Assembly: GCA_965223305.1 (NCBI GenBank)
Contig: CBDCWT010000049.1
Span: 1-42,058, forward strand
Length of the DNA stretch: 42,058 nt
Direction of reading: 5' to 3'
From: CBDCWT01 sp965223305
Lineage (GTDB): Bacteria > Planctomycetota > Planctomycetia > Pirellulales > Pirellulaceae
The position numbers were made by a program, and so were the translations under genes. The notes under the pieces were generated by a model. It was not told the origin of the DNA, did not search any database, and saw only the letters and a list, made by a program, of their open reading frames with translations. This document shows, piece by piece, positions 22,828-30,904 of this stretch. How positions within the stretch are numbered: the stretch's first letter is position 1; each line of letters begins with the position of its first letter.

Positions 22828-23859
22828 TCAGAATTTGCCATCGCGCGACTCAAAATGGGTCGGTTTGTCCAGGTAAGCTCCGCCTCGACCGATCCAGTCC
22901 GCGGTCCACTCCATCATCTGCGCGGCGGTCACTTGCGGGCGGCCAAAAAGTTCGTAGCTTGCCGACGCGTCACTCAGCAGGGCGTCGTCGGCTTCGCTGC
23001 CTTCAAAGTCGACCGGCTTGCCTAGTAGCTCGCCGAACCGTGCCGCGACCTCCCGTACACGCAGGAACTCTGGCCCGGCGATATTCAGTATGCGTGGCGG
23101 CGAAGATGCATGACATAGAGATTGAAGTGCCATACTGTTGGCATCTGTTTGCCAAATGACATTGACCCAACCCGTCGTCAGATTGACCGGCTGTCCGGCG
23201 GCAACTTGCCTCGCAATATCGACGAGCACGCCGTATCGCAGCTCGGTTGCGTAGTTCAACCTCAACGTCACGGCAGGGATCGAAGACTCACGGCTGTAAT
23301 ACTCAAACATCCGCTCGCGCCCGAGTACCGTGATGGCGTACTCACCGACCGGAGCAGGTGGATCAGCCTCCCGTGATCCGCCGCCAGTGGCCGCTGTCAG
23401 ACCGTAGACATTGCCCGAAGAAAAGACGCCGATCCGGCTCTCGCGGTACTTGCGGGATACGAGCACCGGTACATAGCAGTTCATGGCCCAAGTCAGCGCG
23501 GGGTTGGCGCTGGCTCCGAACTTCAGTCCGGTCATGAACATCACGTTCGCAGCATCTGGCAGCTGGGCCACGGCCTCTTCGTCCAGCAAGTCACAAGCTC
23601 TTGTTTCGATTCCCCAGGAGTCGAGTCGTTCGCGCAAGCCAGACTCGCGAAAACGGGAAACCGCGAACACGCGGCGCTTGTTGCCCGCCATTTCGCTGGC
23701 ACGGCTGGCCATCCGGGCCAGCGTCGGGCCCATCTTCCCACCGGCGCCCAGGATTACCAGGTCGCCATCCAGTTGCCTCATCGCCTGGATGACCCCCTCG
23801 TCGGGGGTGCTTAGCTGCTGTTCCAAGCTGGCCATATCTTGCGGAGTTTCGAGGTTCAT
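22828..23859 (-). CDS. NAD-dependent epimerase/dehydratase-family protein
   Basis: 343 residues from ATG 23859. The Rossmann loop is LVILGAGGKMGPTLARMA (GxGGxxG). The fold continues through VMFMTGLKFG, FSSGNVYGL and VTLRLNYA, with EYAITVLGRERM where extended SDRs have YxxxK (here a Tyr lies two codons earlier and no YxxxK is present). Because the usual catalytic Tyr/Lys pair is not intact, it may be a non-catalytic or atypical family member. It is the last gene of the lptD-dgkA transcript, 56 bases after dgkA, so a role in surface sugar or cell-wall work is possible. I rejected a longer form starting near 24270, whose extra part overlaps dgkA in another frame. Confidence 0.8.
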   Translation of the reverse strand: MNLETPQDMASLEQQLSTPDEGVIQAMRQLDGDLVILGAGGKMGPTLARMASRASEMAGNKRRVFAVSRFRESGLRERLDSWGIETRACDLLDEEAVAQLPDAANVMFMTGLKFGASANPALTWAMNCYVPVLVSRKYRESRIGVFSSGNVYGLTAATGGGSREADPPAPVGEYAITVLGRERMFEYYSRESSIPAVTLRLNYATELRYGVLVDIARQVAAGQPVNLTTGWVNVIWQTDANSMALQSLCHASSPPRILNIAGPEFLRVREVAARFGELLGKPVDFEGSEADDALLSDASASYELFGRPQVTAAQMMEWTADWIGRGGAYLDKPTHFESRDGKF

Positions 23860-23915
23860 GAGGGTATTGTACAGCAGCCCAGCGAGCACGCGAAACAACG
23901 ATGGCAGCCAAGAAT

Positions 23916-24302
23916 CTATCCGCCAAATAGTGTTACAAGCCGAGGGACGAAGATGATCAAGCCGGCGGCGCTCGCCCCCAGAGCTGCCAGCAACACCGCA
24001 CCGCTGGTGATGTCGAGGGCGTCGCGGATCAACGGGTTGTGGCTGGGGTCGATCGCTCGCGCCAGCAATTCCACCCCGCTGTTGATCAACTCGCTTACCA
24101 GCACGAGCGCGATGCTGAGTACCAGCAGGCACCATTCGTGTAAGCTGACCCCAAACCAAAAGCCCGCGATGGTCACCGCGACGGTGAAGGAGATATGGAC
24201 AGCGAAGCTGCTCTGCCCGTACGTCCCCAGGAACAGGCCGCGAAATGCGTCTCGGAACTTCCCTGCCCAAGACCGGTTCGGTTGGAAGGGCGCGTTCGTC
24301 AT
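23916..24302 (-). CDS. dgkA: Diacylglycerol/undecaprenol kinase family (DgkA-like)
   Basis: 128 residues with three hydrophobic segments (near 32-52, 55-75 and 96-123), as in the small integral-membrane kinases. The family signature is ELINSGVELLARAID (Glu and Asn of the ExxN...E site), followed by DALDITSGAVLLAA. These trimeric enzymes phosphorylate diacylglycerol or undecaprenol in the inner membrane. The longer frame upstream is rejected because it runs through lptD. The ATG at 24302 lies 13 bases after the lptD stop, so the genes are probably coupled, which fits a lipid-recycling role alongside outer-membrane assembly. Confidence 0.93.
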   Translation of the reverse strand: MTNAPFQPNRSWAGKFRDAFRGLFLGTYGQSSFAVHISFTVAVTIAGFWFGVSLHEWCLLVLSIALVLVSELINSGVELLARAIDPSHNPLIRDALDITSGAVLLAALGASAAGLIIFVPRLVTLFGG

Positions 24303-24315
24303 GTGCGTTCTCACT

Positions 24316-27300
24316 TCACTCCAAGCCGTAGGCACCGGCGGGTGCGATCTGGACTCCGCCCACCATTCCCAGCCGGTTGCGCGGCAGGAATCTCGGTTCG
24401 ATGGCGAAGTTGACTCCGACGTTGCCCCGGCTGTGATCGGCATTGAAGCCGATGCGCACCAAAGCCGACTCGCCGATTCGCGTCAGTGCCAGGAATTGGC
24501 CGATGTTGCCGGTAGCGCCGAAATCGACGGAGGTCCCGCCGGTCATGATCCACTTTTCGCTCATCCGGTAGCTGACGGACCCGGTGAAGATGTTGCTGCT
24601 GATCGGACCCTCGATCGTCCGAAATCCCAGGTAGAGCTGTCCGCGTTCCGGGCGCGTAACGACACCGCCGACGGTGAACGTTCGCAGCCCGTCACCAAAG
24701 AGATCGGCAAACCCGTCCGAGAGGAATGTCAAGCGGTCGCCCAAGTGCCAGCGGAAGTCATAGTTCAACAACCCCAGCTCCTGACCGAAGTTGTCACGGT
24801 CTGCTTTGGGGAAATAGGAACCTTCCAGCTCCAAGACGATCCAATCGATGATTCGCTCTCTGCCGGGCGGCCCTCGTTTGGTTTGCCACCTCTGGCGGAG
24901 GCCCATCTTAAGGAGCATCAGGTCGTCTGCGATTTCCGTACTTGCGGCTGTTACATGACTTTGCATCCCAGATCGCAGAGCGAAGTAGCGTTCGTCGAAC
25001 CTGCGCGGAACGTTGCCGCCTGGCATCCCGCCAAAAGTGTCGAAGAAAAACCTCCGGCGGAAAAACTCGACGGCATCATCGTCCAACTGCTCGTAGAGCG
25101 GGTAGCGGTCGAGGTCTTGGTTGGCATCGGCCCAGAGGAATTCGCTGTCCCATTCCACCTTGTGGGCCAGCCCGTTCAAATTGAGCAGTTCGTTGTGAAC
25201 ACTGTGGTCGGCCCGCCACCAAGAGACGCTCGTCCGCGCTCCCAGTTGCCCGTAGGCACGAGTGCGCTGCTGTCCCGAGAGATCTTGTCCAACTCGAAAG
25301 AGCTCGCCGAGTGCGTAGGGAACGACTTTCACCGGACCGACCTGCAAGGGCAAGTCGATTTCGTGGCGGGTTGAGGCGTGCAACCCTTCTCGTTCGGCTT
25401 CCCACGCCAACGGATCGAACTTGGCAGCTGCAGGGCTTAGCAGCGTCGGCGGATTGGCTACTCGCAGCTGCGCATAACCCACGTGCGAGTGTGCGTGCCA
25501 AGTCAGCCGATTGTGGAGAATCGACTGTCCCAATAGGTAGTGATCGAAGCGAGGCAGCCACTCGGTCTGCGTGAAGAAATCGTTCAGCCGCGCCTGACCC
25601 AAGATACTCCACGAGCTACTCCCCAGCCTCCGCTTCAACTCCAGATTCGTCGTTTGATCCTTGTCCTGGTCCCACTCGCTCTCAAAGAACTGTTCCAGAA
25701 AGTTTCGGTCGCTGATCAACCCGAACTCTCCGGTAAACTGATACCCACCCGGCAGGTCTTGCCGGTGCTGCCACCGTACGCGACCGCGGAAGTTCTTTTC
25801 CGGGATCACCGCTCGCCGGTCCAAGCCGAGATTGTCGGTGCCGTTGTCTTGCAGCCCCCACGCATCCAGAGTTCCCCGGTAGGGACCCGAAAAACGGAAC
25901 AGCTCCGTCCCCTCGTAGCGGTAATTGGTACCCCCACCGAAACCACGCTGACTCAGCCAGTCCGTGGAGACCGTCCAGTCGCTGCCGGGTGCAAAATCTT
26001 TGCTCAAACCCAACAGCTGAAAGACGTCCCAGTCGAGCAAGACCTGTGTACCGAAGACGCTGTCGTTCGCCAGTCGAACCCGATCGACATAGTAGGTCGG
26101 TTTCAACAGGTCTGTCGCCAAGACCGGCCAGTAGAAGATCGGCACGCCACCCACATAGACCAGGTTGTTGCTGCTCCTCGCCAGCAGCTGGTGGTTCGTG
26201 AAGTCCGCCGTGGGCTGGCCGGTGAAAGGGTCCGCTTGCGGCTGTTGGATATCTCGCAGCGTGATGTTTTCAGCTTGCACCCAATAGCGTGGTACTCCCA
26301 ATCGGCTCGATGTGATCGCCGCTCCGTACGCCAAGAAGTTCTCTCGATCGAGCTGATGAAGTACGTCCGCCTTGAGCCGCATGAGTCCTTCGTAGTCCTG
26401 TACGGGTGTCAGCGCTTCCGCATTCAAGATGATCCCCTGGCTGCGGTTGAGGTCGTAGTACATGCGGTCCGCGTAAATGACCCGATCGCCTTCCCGAAAG
26501 ACGACGTTGCCCTCCAGATAGAATTCCCATCGGTCGTTTACTTGCCGCGGGCTGAAGACCGGGCCGGCCTCATTGGAATCGGTCCACACTAGGACACGGT
26601 CCGACTCGATAGTGACCGTTCCTGTCTCGACGCCGGGCACGTTTTCGATTCCGCCCACCGTAATCCGCACACCCGAAGACATGACCAAGATCGTCTCGGT
26701 AGGATCGGGGCTCGCCAGCGATTCGAACTTCGTTCCTAGACTGCCGCGGGGGGTGATGCTGAGCGTCCGGGCGGTGGGGCGCCCCTCTGCGAAAGTTGAC
26801 GGAAACGGCGGCGCGGTAAACTGAGCAGGCTGTACGCGCTGATCGACTTCGTGCGCTTCCCAGCGGCGGGCCTCTCTGCCTCGCCGTACGACGGGCAGCA
26901 AGTTAGGTGGGTGGTCTGCGGTTGTCGGGAATCGTAGCTCGACATTGATGCTCGTATGGAATCGCCCAAGCCAATGCCGAGCGGCCAGAGCCGGACGAAC
27001 CTCGCCGAAGCGAACGTCGACGTCCTTTTCCAAGTAGGCGATGATTTTTGTTGGGACTCCCTCGTTCGCATCCCCACGGTCGATCCACAACACGGCATCT
27101 CGAGCTCGTGCTCGCACTTCGCCTTGACGGATCTCGACGTCGCCGTGCAGCAGCCAGACGTCGTATTGTCCCTCCTGCCAATGCCCAGACCGCTCCGCCG
27201 AAACCACAATCGGTGTGTCGAGCGGCGCCGATGGCAGCTGCACTTCAACCGCTGATACCACTGAACCAGCGGCGATCAGCATCCAGAACAGCACGACTGC

Positions 27301-27375
27301 GCGCACACCCGCAGCTCGTGCGCTGGGTTCAAAATCAGCGCACCATCGACCGACGAGGTGCCAGGCGAATTGCAT
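24316..27375 (-). CDS. lptD: LptD-like outer-membrane LPS assembly protein
   Basis: 1019 residues. After an N-terminal signal (hydrophobic VVLFWMLIAAGSVVSA near 27-42) come two OstA-like segments: SGHWQEGQYDVWLLHGDVEIRQG at the front, and a second near 300-345 with YLEGNVVFREGDRVIYADRMYY. The C-terminal two thirds is a large beta barrel with alternating aromatic strands (YFPKADRDNF, NYDFRWHLGD, GQLYLGFRTIEG). In Gram-negative bacteria LptD inserts LPS into the outer membrane with LptE. No Cys network is obvious. It is bigger than the E. coli form (784). It heads the operon with dgkA and the epimerase. The start is set by the ATG 27375, without strong Shine-Dalgarno. Confidence 0.8.
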   Translation of the reverse strand: MQFAWHLVGRWCADFEPSARAAGVRAVVLFWMLIAAGSVVSAVEVQLPSAPLDTPIVVSAERSGHWQEGQYDVWLLHGDVEIRQGEVRARARDAVLWIDRGDANEGVPTKIIAYLEKDVDVRFGEVRPALAARHWLGRFHTSINVELRFPTTADHPPNLLPVVRRGREARRWEAHEVDQRVQPAQFTAPPFPSTFAEGRPTARTLSITPRGSLGTKFESLASPDPTETILVMSSGVRITVGGIENVPGVETGTVTIESDRVLVWTDSNEAGPVFSPRQVNDRWEFYLEGNVVFREGDRVIYADRMYYDLNRSQGIILNAEALTPVQDYEGLMRLKADVLHQLDRENFLAYGAAITSSRLGVPRYWVQAENITLRDIQQPQADPFTGQPTADFTNHQLLARSSNNLVYVGGVPIFYWPVLATDLLKPTYYVDRVRLANDSVFGTQVLLDWDVFQLLGLSKDFAPGSDWTVSTDWLSQRGFGGGTNYRYEGTELFRFSGPYRGTLDAWGLQDNGTDNLGLDRRAVIPEKNFRGRVRWQHRQDLPGGYQFTGEFGLISDRNFLEQFFESEWDQDKDQTTNLELKRRLGSSSWSILGQARLNDFFTQTEWLPRFDHYLLGQSILHNRLTWHAHSHVGYAQLRVANPPTLLSPAAAKFDPLAWEAEREGLHASTRHEIDLPLQVGPVKVVPYALGELFRVGQDLSGQQRTRAYGQLGARTSVSWWRADHSVHNELLNLNGLAHKVEWDSEFLWADANQDLDRYPLYEQLDDDAVEFFRRRFFFDTFGGMPGGNVPRRFDERYFALRSGMQSHVTAASTEIADDLMLLKMGLRQRWQTKRGPPGRERIIDWIVLELEGSYFPKADRDNFGQELGLLNYDFRWHLGDRLTFLSDGFADLFGDGLRTFTVGGVVTRPERGQLYLGFRTIEGPISSNIFTGSVSYRMSEKWIMTGGTSVDFGATGNIGQFLALTRIGESALVRIGFNADHSRGNVGVNFAIEPRFLPRNRLGMVGGVQIAPAGAYGLE

Positions 27376-27760
27376 GTTCAGCGCGCGGGCGTCCTTGCTG
27401 GAAACCGTGTTAGATTGAGTACGCCCGATGCCGGGCAGATGATGGGATGGGGAACAAGTCGAGGTGACTCAGCTGCTTAGGAAAACTCCTGCGATCGCAG
27501 GCGGCGGGATTATAGAGCCGCTGAATGAGCTCGGCAAGGTAGTTTTAGCTGGCGACTTCAGGATGTAACATGTGTTGTTGTATCGGCTTACGGAGACTGA
27601 TCCGTTCCCCCTCGGCCCTTCTCCCAGGGAAGGCCGGAAAAAGTGGGGTTGAATCGCTGTCTGGGTCCTGGCCAAGGGATAAGGACCTGGTTCGAGGATC
27701 GCCTCGGCTGACGTAGAGGTCGTGCAGCTTTTAAGTTAGTGCGTGAGCTCGTCTTTTCTC

Positions 27761-27795
27761 ACTCTCCCCTCGGGGAGAGTCGGCCCGAAGGGCCG
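27761..27795 (+). repeat. Double-hairpin repeat, copy 2
   Basis: ACTCTCCCC-TC-GGGGAGAGT (27761-27780) then CGGCCC-GAA-GGGCCG (27781-27795), both perfect. Same architecture as 10078-10111 read on the other strand, with compensating stem changes. Confidence 0.8.
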
Positions 27796-27840
27796 GAGAG
27801 GGGGGCACTCGCCGGACGCTACGCGTCGGTTTCGCTTGGG

Positions 27841-27868
27841 AACCGTGGGCTAACGCCCAGCGGCTGAT
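27841..27868 (+). repeat. 28-base TAAC-loop hairpin repeat, copy 4
   Basis: Identical over 28 bases to the copies at 9703 (inverted) and 10188, more than 17 kb away. Confidence 0.85.
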
Positions 27869-27963
27869 TGGGAGTCGTAGCCGAACTCGCCAGAGTTTGG
27901 CGGACTGCCGATTCGTCCAAGTTCTGGCGCCTCCTGCAGGCACGAGATAGCGGATTCACCATG

Positions 27964-28048
27964 TTTTTCGTAACCCGAAGCGTTAGCGAGGGGGAGTTGG
28001 TGTACCAACGCAAGTAGTTCCCTCGCTAACGCTTCGGGTTACGAAAAA
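27964..28048. repeat. Perfect 29-bp inverted repeat with 27-base centre
   Basis: The left arm (27964-27992) starts TTTTTCGTAACCCG and the right arm (28020-28048) is its exact reverse complement. The centre holds a smaller palindrome GTTGGT-GT-ACCAAC. A sibling is in the array at 22585-22654. It is followed by As, not Ts, on both strands, so it is not a standard terminator. Confidence 0.85.
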
Positions 28049-28167
28049 ACCGGCAATTCGCCTGCTTGCACTGCTAGATGGCGACAAGGTGTAACATCAA
28101 AAATAACGCTTCTGGTTAAGATTAACTCGCAACTGCAGAATCGACGCTTCGCACGAGACACCGACCA

Positions 28168-30417
28168 TTGTCAACGAAGTTCGCGGACTTTCTGATTCGT
28201 TTCCGCTGGCCCTGCTTTGCGCTGGCAGTCGTTCTCGGTTCGCTCGCGGCTCCGTGGGCCTGGCAGGTCGATTTTGATCGGTCGATCGAGAACATGTTTG
28301 CGGCTGATGACCCACTGTTGGCCGACTACCAGCTGCTGCGGCGGGCCTTCGGCCGCAACGAAATCGCGTTGGCAGTCTATTCCGACGTCGGGTTGTTTGC
28401 TGCGGATCGATCCGGACTAAAGAGGCTGTCGGAGATCAGCCGCCGATGTGAGCAAGTTCCGGGCGTACAAGCGGTACTCACCATCGAACGGCCTCTGGAG
28501 CTGTTCGGGCTACGAGGAGCGCTTGCCGATCGAGTACGGCAGCTGTTCGCGAACTATACCCACAGCCCTGATGGTCGTACGGTGGCCGTGGTCTGCATGC
28601 TCGAAGCAGAGCAGACTGCTGCGACTTCGCGGCGCGAGACGATTGACGGTCTACGAACCGCGCTCGCGCATTTGCCCGCAGGGGCCAGCGGCGGCGTACT
28701 GACCGGCGAGCCGGTCATGATTTTGGACGGTTTCCGCTACCTGGAACGTGATGGCAGGCGGCTGGGGCGTTGGTCAACGGCCTTGCTCGCGCTGACCATC
28801 GTGATCTGTTTTCGGAGCGTCCGGTGGGTCATCATCCCTGTCGCTGTGGTTCAATGGACGCTAGTGGTGACCCGCGCCGTATTGGTCGCGACAGGACTTC
28901 AGCTGAGTATGGTCAGCTCGATGTTGACAGCGATTGTGACCGTCGTCGGTGTGGCAACGGTGGTCCATCTAATCGTACGTTTTCAGGAGGGTCGGTCGAT
29001 GGGGCTGTCGGCACACGATGCGTTGATGCGGGCCGGCGTGCTGCTCTGCGGTCCCATCGCGTGGGCTTGCGCCACCGATGCTGTCGGCTTCCTCTCGCTG
29101 ACAACGGCCAAGGTTGGTCCCATTCAGGACTTTGGCGTCATGATGGCTGTCGGCGCATTGCTAGTGTTGCCCGCCGTGGGCTGTTTAGTGCCGTCGCTGG
29201 CGCTGTGGCGCGCGGGCGGCGCGGGGCAGGCGGAGAAGGGTGAAACAGCGTTAAGCCGTCTTCTCGATCGCGGCCTGGCTTCGATTCATCGCCATCCGCG
29301 TTTTGTCTGTTTGGCGACGGCGCTGGCGACGTGCCTGGCGGTTGCCGGCATCTTCCGACTGCGGGTGGAAACCGACTTTAGCAAGAACTTCCGGGCGGCC
29401 AGCCCGGTCGTCACGGCGTACAAGTTCGTCGAAGACCGCCTGGGAGGGGCTGGAGTGTTGGACATTGTCCTGCCTGCTCCGCAGAAACTCGATTGGCGCT
29501 ACTTAGAGCAAGTTGCGAACCTCGAGCAGCGTCTCAGCGAAGACCTGGTCTCGGGCGCCCGGACGGTCGATTCCGCGCAGCTGACGAAGGTGATGAGTAT
29601 GGCCGGAGCGATTCGCGCGTCTTCGCCGGTTGACCTGTCCCAAAGTCCCGAGCTTGCCCGCGCCGCAGTAGTGGCGGCGGCCGTCAACTTGATGCGGGAG
29701 CAGATGCCCGACTTTGCGGCGGCTCTGCACGGGCCGGATCCGGCCAACCCCAACAGTCACCTTTTCCGTATTATGTTGCGCGCCTACGAGCGGCAGCCGG
29801 CGGACACCAAGCTGCGTCTGATCGAGCGGATCCAGCAGATATGTGACGAGGAGTTCTCATCCTCCGAGTACCAGGCGCGTCCAGTGGTGACTGGTTTTTA
29901 CGTGCTGCTGGCCAACTTGGTCGCCAGTGTACTGCGCGATCAGTGGACGGCATTTGCGTTGGCGACAACTGGTATCGGAGTTATGCTCTGCCTCGCCTTC
30001 CGCAGCTTTCGGTATGCGGCTGTTGCGGTCGTACCCAATGCGCTTCCGATTGTGTTTGTCTTAGGAGCCCTCGGCTGGAGCGGCGGTCGGGTCAACATGG
30101 GTGTGGCCATGATCGCGGCTGTCTCTCTGGGGCTCTCGGTTGATAGCGCGATCCACTACATCACGTTCTTCCGCCGGGCGTTGGCGGCCGGGATGAGCTT
30201 TTCGGAGTCGATCTCCGAGGTTCAGCGAACGGTAGGACTGGCCGTGCTGTTTTCGACGCTGGCGTTGGTTGTCGGTTTTTCGGTGCTTTGCACCAGTGAG
30301 TTCGTTCCAACGATCTACTTTGGGCTCTTGGTAAGCCTATCGATGTTTGGCGGCTTGTTCGGGAATTTGGTGCTCTTGCCGATCTTATTGAAGGTATTCT
30401 GTCACCGAGGCCAGTGA
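28168..30417 (+). CDS. MMPL/RND-family exporter
   Basis: 749 residues. The layout is that of MMPL-type transporters: one N-terminal transmembrane helix (ALAVVLGSLAAPWAW), a soluble loop to about 180, five or so helices to about 350 (ALLALTIVICFRS; TAIVTVVGVATVVHLIV), a second helix at about 385-400, a second soluble loop, and a final helix set with GVAMIAAVSLGLSVDSAIHYI. The Asp in LSVDSAIH and an equivalent region in the first half fit proton-driven RND transport. Substrates are probably lipids or hydrophobic compounds. The TTG start at 28168 has no strong Shine-Dalgarno. The family is secure but the substrate is not. Confidence 0.85.
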   Translation: MSTKFADFLIRFRWPCFALAVVLGSLAAPWAWQVDFDRSIENMFAADDPLLADYQLLRRAFGRNEIALAVYSDVGLFAADRSGLKRLSEISRRCEQVPGVQAVLTIERPLELFGLRGALADRVRQLFANYTHSPDGRTVAVVCMLEAEQTAATSRRETIDGLRTALAHLPAGASGGVLTGEPVMILDGFRYLERDGRRLGRWSTALLALTIVICFRSVRWVIIPVAVVQWTLVVTRAVLVATGLQLSMVSSMLTAIVTVVGVATVVHLIVRFQEGRSMGLSAHDALMRAGVLLCGPIAWACATDAVGFLSLTTAKVGPIQDFGVMMAVGALLVLPAVGCLVPSLALWRAGGAGQAEKGETALSRLLDRGLASIHRHPRFVCLATALATCLAVAGIFRLRVETDFSKNFRAASPVVTAYKFVEDRLGGAGVLDIVLPAPQKLDWRYLEQVANLEQRLSEDLVSGARTVDSAQLTKVMSMAGAIRASSPVDLSQSPELARAAVVAAAVNLMREQMPDFAAALHGPDPANPNSHLFRIMLRAYERQPADTKLRLIERIQQICDEEFSSSEYQARPVVTGFYVLLANLVASVLRDQWTAFALATTGIGVMLCLAFRSFRYAAVAVVPNALPIVFVLGALGWSGGRVNMGVAMIAAVSLGLSVDSAIHYITFFRRALAAGMSFSESISEVQRTVGLAVLFSTLALVVGFSVLCTSEFVPTIYFGLLVSLSMFGGLFGNLVLLPILLKVFCHRGQ

Positions 30418-30440
30418 TGCTGAAACAGACTGCAGCACAA

Positions 30441-30468
30441 CGGCTCGGCAGGAGCCTCGCCCTCCCGA
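30441..30468. repeat. 28-base GC-rich dispersed repeat, copy 2
   Basis: Exact reverse complement of 10131-10158; begins CGGCTCGGCAGGAGCC. A weaker version follows near 30556, touching the MITE-like element. Confidence 0.8.
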
Positions 30469-30580
30469 AGCGTAAGCCGCCGCATTAATGTAGCAGGCAC
30501 ACTCCGTGTGCCGTCCGCCAGAAGCTGAGCAACTACCCAACCGATACGCGGCCAAGCGGCTGGGCAGGATCCCTCGCCCT

Positions 30581-30762
30581 CTAGCCCGGATTATTCATGA
30601 AGATCGTGGCGAGAGGTTGTAAGTACGTTCGTGGCAAGGAAGGCGAGCAATTCTTCCGCAGGCGTATTGAAGCAATACGTCGAGGGAGAATTGTGAAGCA
30701 TGACGAAGCCACGGATGGACTTACGACCTCGCAGCAGATCGCTCATGAATAATTCGGGCTAG
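30581..30762. mobile_element. MITE-like long imperfect palindrome
   Basis: Ends are 20-base inverted repeats (30581-30600 and 30743-30762) differing at one position, starting CTAGCCCG and continuing ATTATTCATGA. Homology between the two halves extends inward, e.g. GCGAGGTTGTAAGT against GCGAGGTCGTAAGT, and CAATTCT...CGTATTG on both sides. So the 182 bases form one hairpin. It encodes no transposase and would need one in trans. A single terminal fragment also lies at 6323-6343. Confidence 0.75.
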
Positions 30763-30904
30763 GAGAGCGAACCCAGTTGCCATCGGGTGTTGACCCGCAG
30801 AAACTGAGAATGACAATGACCACTTGCCGTGCACACAGGACGCGGTGGATCGCAAACACGGCTCGTTGCGCGCGATCTGCCGCCAACGCTTAGAAGGGCT
30901 TAAC

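Larger units (their letters stand above)
27376..28167. other. 792-base gap between lptD and the exporter gene
   Basis: No convincing gene. It must hold the lptD promoter (leftward) and that of the MMPL gene (rightward), but no clear boxes are seen. It contains a perfect 14-base palindrome CCTGCGATCGCAGG (27488-27501), a double-hairpin repeat (27761-27795), a 28-base hairpin repeat (27841-27868) and a long inverted repeat (27964-28048). A poorly kept relative of the double hairpin lies near 27605-27640. Confidence 0.65.
30418..30904. other. 487-base gap with repeats and a MITE-like element
   Basis: No gene. It contains the second copy of the 28-base GC-rich repeat (30441-30468), a degenerate further copy near 30556-30580, and the long palindromic element at 30581-30762. 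The sulfatase start region lies at the right end, with GAAGGG before its ATG. Confidence 0.65.

Noticed and set aside
22828..24270. Longer reading of the epimerase upstream of 23859
   Set aside because: The extension overlaps dgkA, whose membrane segments and signature are clear, and has no family similarity.
27964..28048. Long inverted repeat as a terminator
   Set aside because: On either strand the stem is followed by As rather than Ts, and it lies in front of the exporter gene rather than behind a gene.
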